Part shown: piece after piece, positions 23,741 to 30,951 of the stretch
How positions within the stretch are numbered: the first letter of the stretch is position 1
Layout of the letters: the number at the start of each line of letters is the position of its first letter
Source: Trueperaceae bacterium
Lineage (GTDB): Bacteria; Deinococcota; Deinococci; Deinococcales; Trueperaceae
NCBI GenBank assembly: GCA_020431825.1
Contig: JAGQHN010000030.1
Location: 1-46,751 of the forward strand
Length of the DNA stretch: 46,751 nucleotides
Direction of reading: 5' to 3'
Position numbers and translations under genes: made by a program
Notes under the pieces: generated by a model
What the model was told of the DNA's origin: nothing
What the model saw: only the letters and a program-made list of their open reading frames with translations
Databases searched by the model: none

Positions 23741-24757
23741 TTAAAACCCATCAGGGTTTTGCATTTGCCAGCGCCAGCTATCTTCACACATTTCTTTTAA
23801 ACCACGCTCGGCTTTCCAGCCTAATTCGTTTTCGGCTTTGGCTGGGTCAGCGTAGCTCGAGGCAATATCTCCTGGGCGGCGAGGGCCAATTTCATAGGGG
23901 ATAGGTTTGCCACTGGCTTCTTCAAAGGCTTTAACTACCTCGAGTACGCTGTAGCCACGACCGGTGCCCAAATTGTAAACCGTGACACCAGGGTTTTTCG
24001 CAAAGGCCTCGAGGGCTTTGACATGGCCAATTGCCAGATCAACCACATGAATATAATCGCGTACGCCCGTGCCATCTGGCGTGTCGTAGTCGTTACCGTG
24101 AATGACTAGTTTAGGGCGTTTGCCTACGGCAACCTGAGTGACGTAGGGCATGAGGTTATTGGGTATACCTTTGGGATCTTCACCGATATCGCCACTTTTA
24201 TGCGCACCAACCGGGTTAAAGTAGCGCAGCAAAATTACATTCCAGTCGGGGTCAGAGTGATGGAGATCTTCTAAAATAATTTCCATCATCAGTTTGGTTT
24301 TGCCGTATGGGTTTGTGACTTCATTGATATTGCGCTCAGAAGCTTCGGTAATGGGAAGCTCTTTTGGGTCGCCGTAAACGGTAGCAGACGAACTAAAGAC
24401 AATGTTTTTAACCCCATGCCTGTTCATAGCTTCAGCAAGATTTAGCGTACCAGCGATGTTGTTATGGTAGTACTCGAGGGGTTTGCTTACGCTTTCTCCA
24501 ACAGCTTTTAGGGCAGCAAAGTGTATAACCGCATCAATCTTATGTTTGCTAAAAATGGCGTCCAGCGCATCACTATCCAGAACATCAGCTTCGTAAAAAC
24601 AGAGTTGCTTTTGGGTCAGATTTTGTACGCGCCGTATGGATTCCTGTTTGCTATTACAGAGATTATCTATAACCACGACATTGTGCCCTGCTTTTTGCAG
24701 CTCAATACAGGTGTGAGTACCTATATAGCCTGCGCCACCAGTAACCAGAACATTCAT
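23741..24757 (-). CDS. galE: UDP-glucose 4-epimerase GalE
   Basis: 338 residues. NAD-binding GGAGYIG (7-13), VIDNLCNS, the active-site serine region FSSSATVYG (121-129) and YGKTK (Y151, K155) are all present, with RYFNPVGAH and RDYIHVVDLA typical of GalE. It interconverts UDP-glucose and UDP-galactose (or the N-acetyl forms) for surface glycans. GGAGG lies 4-5 nt upstream of ATG 24757. It is divergent from the spondin-domain gene, whose upstream region carries phased TGTGA repeats. Confidence 0.95.
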   Translation of the reverse strand: MNVLVTGGAGYIGTHTCIELQKAGHNVVVIDNLCNSKQESIRRVQNLTQKQLCFYEADVLDSDALDAIFSKHKIDAVIHFAALKAVGESVSKPLEYYHNNIAGTLNLAEAMNRHGVKNIVFSSSATVYGDPKELPITEASERNINEVTNPYGKTKLMMEIILEDLHHSDPDWNVILLRYFNPVGAHKSGDIGEDPKGIPNNLMPYVTQVAVGKRPKLVIHGNDYDTPDGTGVRDYIHVVDLAIGHVKALEAFAKNPGVTVYNLGTGRGYSVLEVVKAFEEASGKPIPYEIGPRRPGDIASSYADPAKAENELGWKAERGLKEMCEDSWRWQMQNPDGF

Positions 24758-24920
24758 ACTTCCTCCACATTTCTTATTGAGGGGGTGCCAGATCTTGTTT
24801 TAAACCCTTATGCTTTTGGCTTTGTCCTTAGCTAAAGGCACAGATTCGGACACCTGAACTTATCTGCATAAAGTTTACCTTTTGGGCGTATTAAACGGGT
24901 GTTAGAAGTTCGATACTTCC

Positions 24921-24963
24921 GTTTGTGATACTTTTGTGATAGTTATGTGAGGCGTATGTGAAA
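24921..24963. promoter_or_regulatory. Four phased TGTGA direct repeats, 11-bp period
   Basis: TGTGA occurs at 24924, 24935, 24946 and 24957, exactly 11 bp apart, the first two inside TTTGTGATA. Direct repeats with an 11-bp period are the usual site form for OmpR/PhoB-type response regulators. They lie about 60-95 bp upstream of the spondin-domain gene and about 165 bp upstream of galE. Confidence 0.6.
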
Positions 24964-25019
24964 GCTTCTTTTTAAGCTTTGCCTTGTTGAAATCATCAAC
25001 ATAATCAAAAGGAGTCAGA

Positions 25020-25697
25020 ATGAAAAATTTTGCTATGGTTGGACTTTTACTGGGCTTGTTGGGTTTGGCGCAAGCGCAAACTACTTTTACGGTTCGCATT
25101 ACGAATGTGTCTATGGCTGATGCCCTGGGTACTTCGGCTGGTGCTGTTGCCGTTCCCCTAGCGCCTGGAGTCTGGCTTAGCCATCAGGACGGTATGCCTC
25201 TTTTTAGTGAAGGAGAAATAGACCGTGGTCAGGGGCTCGAGGCTCTAGCTGAAGATGGTAACCCTGGCATGCTTAATGACTATCTGGCGTCAGAAATGAT
25301 GGCAGGTCATTTTGGGGTTTTCAATATGCCTGTTGATAAGATGGACGCTGGCCCACTGCTTCCTGGAGGGGTTTATGAGTTTAGCTTTACCGCCAACCCT
25401 GGTGATAGGCTGTCTTTAGCCACTATGTTTGTGCAGTCAAATGACTGGTTTTACGCACCTGCTCCAGAAGGAATTTCCCTATTTACAAGTGATGGACAGG
25501 CAATCAGTGGCGATATAAGCGATCAGTTTTATCTCTGGGATGCAGGTACTGAAGTAGATGAAGAACCTGGTACTGGAGCGCACCAGGCTCCCAGGCAAAT
25601 GGGACCCAATGACGGTGAAGCTCAGGGTGCAGGTGTAGCTAAGGTAGAAGTCATGACGCATGGTCCCATTCTTCAGGTAACAATTGAAAGTAAATAA
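25020..25697 (+). CDS. Secreted spondin-domain protein
   Basis: 225 residues. A clear signal peptide (1-19, ending AQAQ) is followed by a spondin_N fold: TFTVRITNVS, PLAPGVWLSHQ, LATMFVQSNDWFYAP, FYLWDAGTEVDEEPG and HQAPRQMGP are all hallmark segments of bacterial spondin-domain proteins. These are extracellular beta-sandwich proteins with probable adhesion or matrix roles. AAGGAG 6 nt upstream supports ATG 25020. Four phased TGTGA repeats upstream suggest response-regulator control, and a strong intrinsic terminator follows at 25720, so it is a single-gene unit. Confidence 0.88.
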   Translation: MKNFAMVGLLLGLLGLAQAQTTFTVRITNVSMADALGTSAGAVAVPLAPGVWLSHQDGMPLFSEGEIDRGQGLEALAEDGNPGMLNDYLASEMMAGHFGVFNMPVDKMDAGPLLPGGVYEFSFTANPGDRLSLATMFVQSNDWFYAPAPEGISLFTSDGQAISGDISDQFYLWDAGTEVDEEPGTGAHQAPRQMGPNDGEAQGAGVAKVEVMTHGPILQVTIESK

Positions 25698-25719
25698 CTT
25701 CTAAACTCCAATTTCGAGA

Positions 25720-25751
25720 CAGGAAGTCTTTAGACTTCCTGCTTTTTCTTT
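25720..25751 (+). terminator. Intrinsic terminator after spondin gene
   Basis: CAGGAAGTC (25720-25728) and GACTTCCTG (25733-25741) form a perfect 9-bp stem with a TTTA loop, followed by CTTTTTCTTT. Confidence 0.88.
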
Positions 25752-25832
25752 ATCATGACCTTAGACTTGCCAGGCAGTGCAAACACTAAGTGCTGAGCAC
25801 TGGCTTTAGCTAAACTGTCCCGTTCTTTTATG

Positions 25833-26990
25833 CTAAACAATAAACAAATCTTCTTGGACTTCAGTGGTGACTTTGGGTCCGGTAGCCTCGAGGAAAACAT
25901 TGATTTTACTTCTAAGGCCAAAATGCTCGAGGTAAATACCCGGTTCAATGGCAATGCCCAGCCCCGGACTTAAAGGACGAGAATCATGGGTTTCAAAATC
26001 ATCCAGGTGCGCAGTATGCCCCTGACGGTGCTTAATCCCTAAACTGTAGCCAGTACGGTGGATAAAAGCCTGACCATAGCCTTTTTGACCAATATAAGTT
26101 CTGGCAATTTGATCCATCTCACAGCCTTTAGGGCAGCGCTTTTCTTTGTAAGCTTTGTGTAAACTTTGTACAACCAGATTTCTGGCAGCTTTAATGACAT
26201 TCCACATTTTTTGAATCTGGATATTAGGTTCACCGTACATGCCAGCCCAACTGATGTTGGCAAAGGGTGCGTCGCTAAGAGCCAGTTTGGCCCAAAGATC
26301 AATCATAATCATATCGCCCATTTTTAAGACGGCGTCTTTACCAAGCTGAGTGACATAGTTAGGATGTGCAGTATTACGGCCAAAGCTGACATTGGGCGGG
26401 TCATAGCTGAGCCTGTGCCGTTCAAAATAATCACCAATAACCTTTTGTACATCACTCTCTCTAACGCTTTTACCCATAGGGGCGTGCAAACTAATATATT
26501 CAAAGGCAATATTTTTGGCCAGATTCAAATGTTCGGCAACCCTCACGTGCGCCCTTAATTGCTCGGCTGACCAGAGATTTAGAGCTTGTAAGAGAGGTGC
26601 TGAACTCACCGGCTGTGCGCCCAGATTTTCCAAAATGTCAATGACGCCCCCATCTACGTAGGAGATATAAGGGATGTCGCTATTGGGGGAATACTCGAGT
26701 GCAACCCTCGCTTTAGGAACCAGGTCTTTAAGCAAAACTTCCAGACTTTGGCGACTACTATAACTACGAATGGTCATGCCTGGCATAGTCACAAATGCAC
26801 GGTCCATGGAGTGCACAATCAGGGTTGCCTGCCCCTGTTGCGGAACAATACAAAAAACCCGGCGACTCATTGTCTTATTTAGCGCCAGATACTCCTGAGC
26901 AATAGGATTAGTACCGCAAAAATCGTAAATAATCCAGGCCGCTAAGTGTTCTTTGGCAAGACTCCTCTGAGCTTTTTCCAGCCAATCCAT
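25833..26990 (-). CDS. M24 (Xaa-Pro peptidase-like) homologue lacking two metal ligands
   Basis: 385 residues with a creatinase-like N-terminal domain and a C-terminal pita-bread domain. The five M24 metal-ligand positions read D231 (MIDLWAK), N245 (PFANISW, normally Asp), H311 (IHRTGYSLG), E349 (AIEPGIY) and K362 (GLRSKINV, normally Glu). The two altered positions are those expected to bridge both metal ions, so catalysis is unlikely in the usual form; the rest of the fold is intact and the frame unbroken, so this is probably a non-peptidase binding protein. TAGACT lies 6 nt before the ATG, suggesting a leaderless start. Confidence 0.8.
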   Translation of the reverse strand: MDWLEKAQRSLAKEHLAAWIIYDFCGTNPIAQEYLALNKTMSRRVFCIVPQQGQATLIVHSMDRAFVTMPGMTIRSYSSRQSLEVLLKDLVPKARVALEYSPNSDIPYISYVDGGVIDILENLGAQPVSSAPLLQALNLWSAEQLRAHVRVAEHLNLAKNIAFEYISLHAPMGKSVRESDVQKVIGDYFERHRLSYDPPNVSFGRNTAHPNYVTQLGKDAVLKMGDMIMIDLWAKLALSDAPFANISWAGMYGEPNIQIQKMWNVIKAARNLVVQSLHKAYKEKRCPKGCEMDQIARTYIGQKGYGQAFIHRTGYSLGIKHRQGHTAHLDDFETHDSRPLSPGLGIAIEPGIYLEHFGLRSKINVFLEATGPKVTTEVQEDLFIV

Positions 26991-27002
26991 AGCGCCAGTC
27001 TA

Positions 27003-27420
27003 GCACTCGAGCTTTTACGACTACGGTGTCTTTTTTATACTTAAAGGTGAAGATTTTTAATCATATAGTTCTCATTTAAGATATCCATCTTAATGCTTTT
27101 AATTCTGACTTTGAGTCGGGACATTCGTAGCTTTTAAAACCAGATAGACTGACAGCGCCAAGTTGCGATGATGCACTTGCCAAGATCAACCTGGCAATAT
27201 AAATCTGCGGTATTGGCTGTGAAGGAAGCGATTTTTCCAGGTAAGTAGTTCGTTTCAAATCAAGTAAGGGTTTCGTAAGCTTTTTTTCCTACAATAAGAA
27301 AGTAAGGAGTCGAGGTGTGGCCTTAATGACAAGCAAACTGCAAGCATGTAAATTTCTCACATTTAACCCTGGCGTGACTGTTGACCAGGCGGCCCAGGAC
27401 TGTCCACCTATACTACAATT
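27003..27420. other. Long intergenic region between divergent M24 and NfrB-like genes
   Basis: 418 bp with no convincing conserved gene. It holds the M24 upstream region, a 60-codon minus-strand frame without recognisable features, and near the right end a possible 33-residue upstream reading frame (27326-27427) and a -10-like TATACT at 27409. Confidence 0.5.
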
Positions 27421-27427
27421 ATGCTGA
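27326..27427 (+). CDS. Possible 33-residue leader peptide overlapping NfrB-like gene start
   Basis: ATG 27326, with GAGGTG about 10 nt upstream, opens a 33-codon frame (MTSKLQACKFLTFNPG...) whose TGA overlaps the start of the glycosyltransferase (ATGCTGA). The overlap would allow translational coupling. It competes with the alternative that the glycosyltransferase mRNA is leaderless (TATACT then 6 nt then ATG), so support is weak. Confidence 0.25.
   Translation: MTSKLQACKFLTFNPGVTVDQAAQDCPPILQLC
27409..27414 (+). promoter_or_regulatory. Candidate -10 box for leaderless NfrB-like transcript
   Basis: TATACT is followed by 6 nt (ACAATT) and ATG at 27421. The nearest -35-like hexamer, TTGACC, is 22 nt upstream, which is too far for a standard promoter, so the call rests on the -10 and its distance to ATG. 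Confidence 0.45.
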
Positions 27428-29061
27428 CCACCACTATCACAGCTATAACTATTCTTGTGCTGCTTGGCTATATTTTGGCCAGCTTTGATGATTTCATTTT
27501 TGACATCATCTACATGTTCAAGTATAAGCAACTCAAACCCAGAACCATTGTGCCCTCGAGTATTCAGTGGGATGAACCTCGCCCTTTAGCCATTATGATT
27601 CCTGCTTATGGCGAGGCAGGAGTCGTTGGTCCTATGATCAAGTCAACGCTCGAGCTTTCTAACTATCCGAGTTCGCGTGTTACTTTTTTTGTAGGCGTTT
27701 ATCCTAATGACACCGCTACTGTAGAAGAAGTGTATGAACTTTCAAAAACCCACCCTAATGTTCACTGTGTGGTTAACTCTAAAGCGGGTCCTACCAACAA
27801 AAGCCAGAACCTGAATGAAGTTATCAAGTACATCAAATTGCATGAGCAAGAAACAGGGAAGCGCTTTGCCGCCATTGCCGTGCACGACGCTGAAGATGTT
27901 ATTCACCCCTATACCTTTAAGCTTTACAACACTCTGCTCAATCAACATGCGGTGGTACAGCTTCCTGTATTTGCCCTTTTTCCAAAGGTGAATTTCTGGC
28001 AGCGTCTGATTACCGGCACCTATATTGACGAATTTGCCGAGCACCATCTGCACCACGTGCCGATTCGTGAACACCTGGGCATGTTTGTGCCAAGTGCCGG
28101 AACTGGTTTTGCTATACGCCGTGATGTCGTTGAGCGTATGACCGAGCAGGGACCCCTTTTTAACGAAAAGTCTCTTACAGAAGATTACGAAATGGCCCTG
28201 AGAATGTGGCAGCTTGGTATTAAAGTTCACTTTCATGTACAGCAAGTCCAGCGCATAGATGAAAATGGCAAATTAAAAGATGACTTTATTGCTGTTCGTG
28301 AGTATTTCCCTTCAGAGATTCCGGCAGCCATTAAGCAAAAAGGTCGCTGGACCTACGGCATTACCATTCAGGCACCCAAGCTTATTGACTGGTCAAAGTT
28401 AAGTTTTAAAGATAAATTTACTCTGCTGCGTGACCAAAAAGGCAAATTTACTAACCTGATACATATTATTGCCTATCCGCTCTTTTTCTACGCAATACTG
28501 TCAGCCTTTTTACCTCTGCCGCATGTGGAAAGCAAACTGGTCTGGATTTTAGGCTTTATCGTTTTAGGGATTACACTCGAGCGCCTTATGATGCGTTTTC
28601 ACTCGGTGAAAACTATCTACGGTGTACGTGAAGCCATGATGGCAACTTTCTTCTTGCCTCTTTTCCCCATTCGCTGGGTTCTGGCAAATTACATCAATAT
28701 GATGGCGACCTTTAGAGCATGGCGCATTCACTTCTGGCCTAACGGCTTTGCCAAGTCAAAAACGCCAGCCAAAAAAGGCAGTACGCCCAAGTGGGATAAA
28801 ACAGAACGCAAGGGCTATGTGTCAGAAGATATTCTTAATGCAACCCGTCGCCGCCTGGGTGACAACCTGCTCTTTTACAACGATGTTGAGAAAAAGCTGA
28901 TTGCCGACCTGATTCAGCAGCAACGTCAGGCCAGAGGCGATAAGAAAAAACTAGGCGAGATTATGATGGACGAACGGCTCATGTCTAATGCCAAGTTGCG
29001 TAAACGTTTGGCTGAAATCTTAAACACCAAACCATCAAAACTCAATCTTGACGAAGAATAG
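27421..29061 (+). CDS. NfrB-like membrane glycosyltransferase with C-terminal MshEN-like region
   Basis: 546 residues. An N-terminal membrane segment (5-22) is followed by a GT2 catalytic domain with IMIPAYGEAG (58-67), HDAED (155-159), TEDYE (253-257) and QKGRW (306-310, the QxxRW processive-synthase motif). Two or three membrane helices lie between 345 and 450. The tail (about 473-535) contains RRRLGDNLLF...LIQQQRQ and KKLGEIMM...LRKRLAEIL, two blocks like the repeated RLGxxL...L..Q motif of the MshEN c-di-GMP-binding domain. NfrB of E. coli has this architecture and makes a surface exopolysaccharide under c-di-GMP control. Domain order therefore suggests a c-di-GMP-regulated polysaccharide synthase; no NfrA-like outer-membrane partner is in the window. 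Confidence 0.8.
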   Translation: MLTTTITAITILVLLGYILASFDDFIFDIIYMFKYKQLKPRTIVPSSIQWDEPRPLAIMIPAYGEAGVVGPMIKSTLELSNYPSSRVTFFVGVYPNDTATVEEVYELSKTHPNVHCVVNSKAGPTNKSQNLNEVIKYIKLHEQETGKRFAAIAVHDAEDVIHPYTFKLYNTLLNQHAVVQLPVFALFPKVNFWQRLITGTYIDEFAEHHLHHVPIREHLGMFVPSAGTGFAIRRDVVERMTEQGPLFNEKSLTEDYEMALRMWQLGIKVHFHVQQVQRIDENGKLKDDFIAVREYFPSEIPAAIKQKGRWTYGITIQAPKLIDWSKLSFKDKFTLLRDQKGKFTNLIHIIAYPLFFYAILSAFLPLPHVESKLVWILGFIVLGITLERLMMRFHSVKTIYGVREAMMATFFLPLFPIRWVLANYINMMATFRAWRIHFWPNGFAKSKTPAKKGSTPKWDKTERKGYVSEDILNATRRRLGDNLLFYNDVEKKLIADLIQQQRQARGDKKKLGEIMMDERLMSNAKLRKRLAEILNTKPSKLNLDEE

Positions 29062-29070
29062 ATTTTCTTA

Positions 29071-29104
29071 AAAAAATCCCAGGCGAAACTGCCTGGGATT
29101 TTTT
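29071..29104. terminator. Bidirectional intrinsic terminator
   Basis: AAAAAATCCCAGGC (29071-29084) and GCCTGGGATTTTTT (29091-29104) form a perfect stem with a GAAACT loop and A/T runs on both sides, serving the convergent glycosyltransferase and amylase genes. Confidence 0.93.
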
Positions 29105-29122
29105 AATTGAGAGTTTGGAGGG

Positions 29123-30637
29123 CTAGTCTCGTAGAGGCTCGAGTACCACCAGACCTAGCTTTGGCAAGACCAGCGTATCTGTAAAATGAGTTTCGCTTAT
29201 CAGATCAAGATTGCCACTTAAGCCCAGCTCTAAGAGACTGATTTCTTTTTCCTGATTGCTGAAATTGGCAACGATGACCAGATCTTGAAAGCCACTCGAG
29301 CGTCTAAAGGCAAGTACGCTGCTGTCGCTTAAATCAATAAGCTCGAGGCTTCCCTTAGTTAAAGCAGGGTTTTGCGTCCTCAGCTCAATAAGCTTTTTGT
29401 AATGATTAAGCAATGAATTTGCGTTTTTACTTTCTGCACTAACAGATATGGCAGCGTCCTCGGTACTAAATGCGTACCACGGATTATGCTCACTGAAACC
29501 GGCGTTTGTGTTCTCATCCCAGCGCATAGGGGTACGCTTGGCTTCATCCTTATCTTCCTTACCATTTGGCATGCCAATTTCTTCGCCGTAATAAATAAAA
29601 GGTGTACCCGGTAAGCTTAGCAGAAGACCTGCAGCAAGTTTTAAGCGCTCGACATCTCTCCTTAAGGGGCTCAGGCTGGTAGCGGGTCGCACCTGATCGT
29701 GGTTTGAAATGAAGATTGCCTTCTGACTGTTTTCAGGGTAAAGCCGATTATCCTGATCAAGGGCAAACTTCAGATCCGTAGCGCTGCGTTTTTGAATGCC
29801 TGCAAGAACAGCTGTGTAAAGGGGATAGTTAAAGGACATATCAAGGTGGCTCTGACTGTGGTACTTGGCAATGGTTTCGGTGTCTGTCCAGGTTTCACCG
29901 ACGAGAAAAGCCTCCGGGTTTATCGTCTTTATGAAGCTCTCAAAATCCTCGAGCCAGGCAAAGGTTTCAGGCACGTTTCTTATGTTGCCACTTTCAGACT
30001 CGAGCACATGCTGAATAGCGTCTATCCTGAATCCGTCAACGCCAAGCTCGAGCCAGAACTGGGCGACGTTTTTCATTTCCTGAACAATAGCCGGGTTGCG
30101 ATAGTTTAGATCGGGCATACCGCTCCAGAACAACCCCAAATAATAGCCTGTTTCGGTTTTATGCCAGGCAGGGCTGCCGCTTACGCCTCGCCAGCCAGGG
30201 TCTTCAGTTTGCCAGAGATAGTAATCGCGGTAAGGTTCTTGTCCAAGCTTTGCCTTGAGAAACCACGGGTGCTGATCACTGGTATGGTTGACCACTAGAT
30301 CAATAATGACCTGGATGCCCCGTTCATGGGCAGACTCGAGTAGGGTCTTAAAATCATCAAGGCTGCCATAATCAGCATTCACTGCATAATAATCGGTAAC
30401 GTCATAGCCGTGATAGCTGGGGCTAGGGTTGACAGGCATGAGCCAGATACCCGTAATGCCTAGGTCCTGCAAATAATCGAGTCGCTCGGTAATGCCGTTA
30501 AAGTCACCAATGCCATCGCCGTCACTATCTTGAAAGCTACGAACAAAAATTTCGTAAAAAACACCTTTGCTAGGGTTTTCTTGTGCCCAAGCCCAGGTCA
30601 ATACCAAAGCTAAGAAACTAAACAGGAGCTTTTTCAC
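29123..30637 (-). CDS. Secreted GH13 alpha-amylase
   Basis: About 504 residues from the GTG at 30637, giving a short signal peptide (MKKLLFSFLALVLTWAWAQ). GH13 motifs are complete: DLVVNHTSD (region I), GFRIDAIQH (nucleophile D206), LVGETW (acid/base E248) and FISNHDQ (D314). It hydrolyses alpha-1,4-glucans outside the cytoplasm; the C-terminal beta domain is present. A longer form from a TTG at 30679 is open but would lack a signal peptide at its N-terminus. The start lies in a CAGGAG/CTCCTG hairpin, and two 22-bp direct repeats with TTGTGA cores sit directly upstream, indicating regulation. Confidence 0.9.
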   Translation of the reverse strand: MKKLLFSFLALVLTWAWAQENPSKGVFYEIFVRSFQDSDGDGIGDFNGITERLDYLQDLGITGIWLMPVNPSPSYHGYDVTDYYAVNADYGSLDDFKTLLESAHERGIQVIIDLVVNHTSDQHPWFLKAKLGQEPYRDYYLWQTEDPGWRGVSGSPAWHKTETGYYLGLFWSGMPDLNYRNPAIVQEMKNVAQFWLELGVDGFRIDAIQHVLESESGNIRNVPETFAWLEDFESFIKTINPEAFLVGETWTDTETIAKYHSQSHLDMSFNYPLYTAVLAGIQKRSATDLKFALDQDNRLYPENSQKAIFISNHDQVRPATSLSPLRRDVERLKLAAGLLLSLPGTPFIYYGEEIGMPNGKEDKDEAKRTPMRWDENTNAGFSEHNPWYAFSTEDAAISVSAESKNANSLLNHYKKLIELRTQNPALTKGSLELIDLSDSSVLAFRRSSGFQDLVIVANFSNQEKEISLLELGLSGNLDLISETHFTDTLVLPKLGLVVLEPLRD

Positions 30638-30641
30638 TCCT
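30622..30641 (-). promoter_or_regulatory. Hairpin overlapping the amylase start
   Basis: CAGGAG and CTCCTG (6-bp perfect arms, 8-nt loop) enclose the GTG. The 5' arm holds the only SD-like sequence (AGGAG), so folding could mask initiation. Confidence 0.4.
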
Positions 30642-30684
30642 GTATTGTGACATGCGAAAACTTGTATTGTGATATGCAAAAAGT
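30641..30684 (-). repeat. Two tandem 22-bp direct repeats upstream of amylase
   Basis: The units 30641-30662 and 30663-30684 match at 19 of 22 positions; each begins TGTATTGTGA. The 22-bp period equals two 11-bp steps, relating them to the phased TGTGA repeats at 24924 and the TGACAC repeats at 30742. Confidence 0.7.
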
Positions 30685-30739
30685 GGATTAAGACTATTGT
30701 GAAAAAATGCTTAACTTATAGTTGATAGCCTGTGTACTT

Positions 30740-30762
30740 TGTGACACTTGTATGACACTTCT
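30740..30762. promoter_or_regulatory. Pho-box-like direct repeat
   Basis: TGACAC at 30742 and 30753, 11 bp apart. Read on the minus strand it is GTGTCATACAAGTGTCACAA, close in layout to the E. coli Pho box (two CTGTCAT units 11 bp apart). It sits about 17 bp upstream of the TATAAA preceding the small RNA and on the far side of the amylase upstream region. Confidence 0.55.
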
Positions 30763-30789
30763 CTTGTTTTCGGTGCTATAAACTATGTA

Positions 30790-30855
30790 TTGGAGGCAAA
30801 GCCTCCATCTCCTCTCTGACGGCCCTGTGTTCCCCCGCACAGGGCTTTTCTTTTG
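30790..30855 (+). ncRNA. Small structured RNA, copy 1
   Basis: Stem 1 is GGAGGC-AAA-GCCTCC (30792-30806). A CU-rich single strand ATCTCCTCTCTGACG (30807-30821) follows. Stem 2 is GCCCTGTG / CACAGGGC (30822-30829, 30838-30845) with a C-rich loop, then CTTTTCTTTT, a standard intrinsic terminator. A TATAAA at 30777 is correctly placed for a start near 30790. The same RNA occurs at 46341-46407 with the stem-1 C-G pair changed to U-A. No coding frame is supported. The unpaired CTCCTCTC could pair with SD sequences, so a trans-acting regulatory RNA is a good hypothesis; no known family is recognised. Confidence 0.65.
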
Positions 30856-30900
30856 AAGGTTTCCGATTTTGTGGCTAGGCTATACGCCGAACTCAGGTAG

Positions 30901-30931
30901 TTTAGTGATTCTACCTTAGTGAATCCCTAAA
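30901..30931. repeat. Inverted repeat downstream of small RNA
   Basis: TTTAGTGATTC (30901-30911) and GAATCCCTAAA (30921-30931) are inverted with one mismatch, loop 9 nt. It lies between the RNA and the convergent bacilliredoxin gene; there is no T-run. Confidence 0.45.
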
Positions 30932-30951
30932 TCTGGCACAGCTGCCTTCTT

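Noticed and set aside
27076..27258. 60-codon minus-strand open frame starting at TTG in the M24/NfrB gap
   Set aside because: No SD, no recognisable domain and no terminator; I could not separate it from chance.
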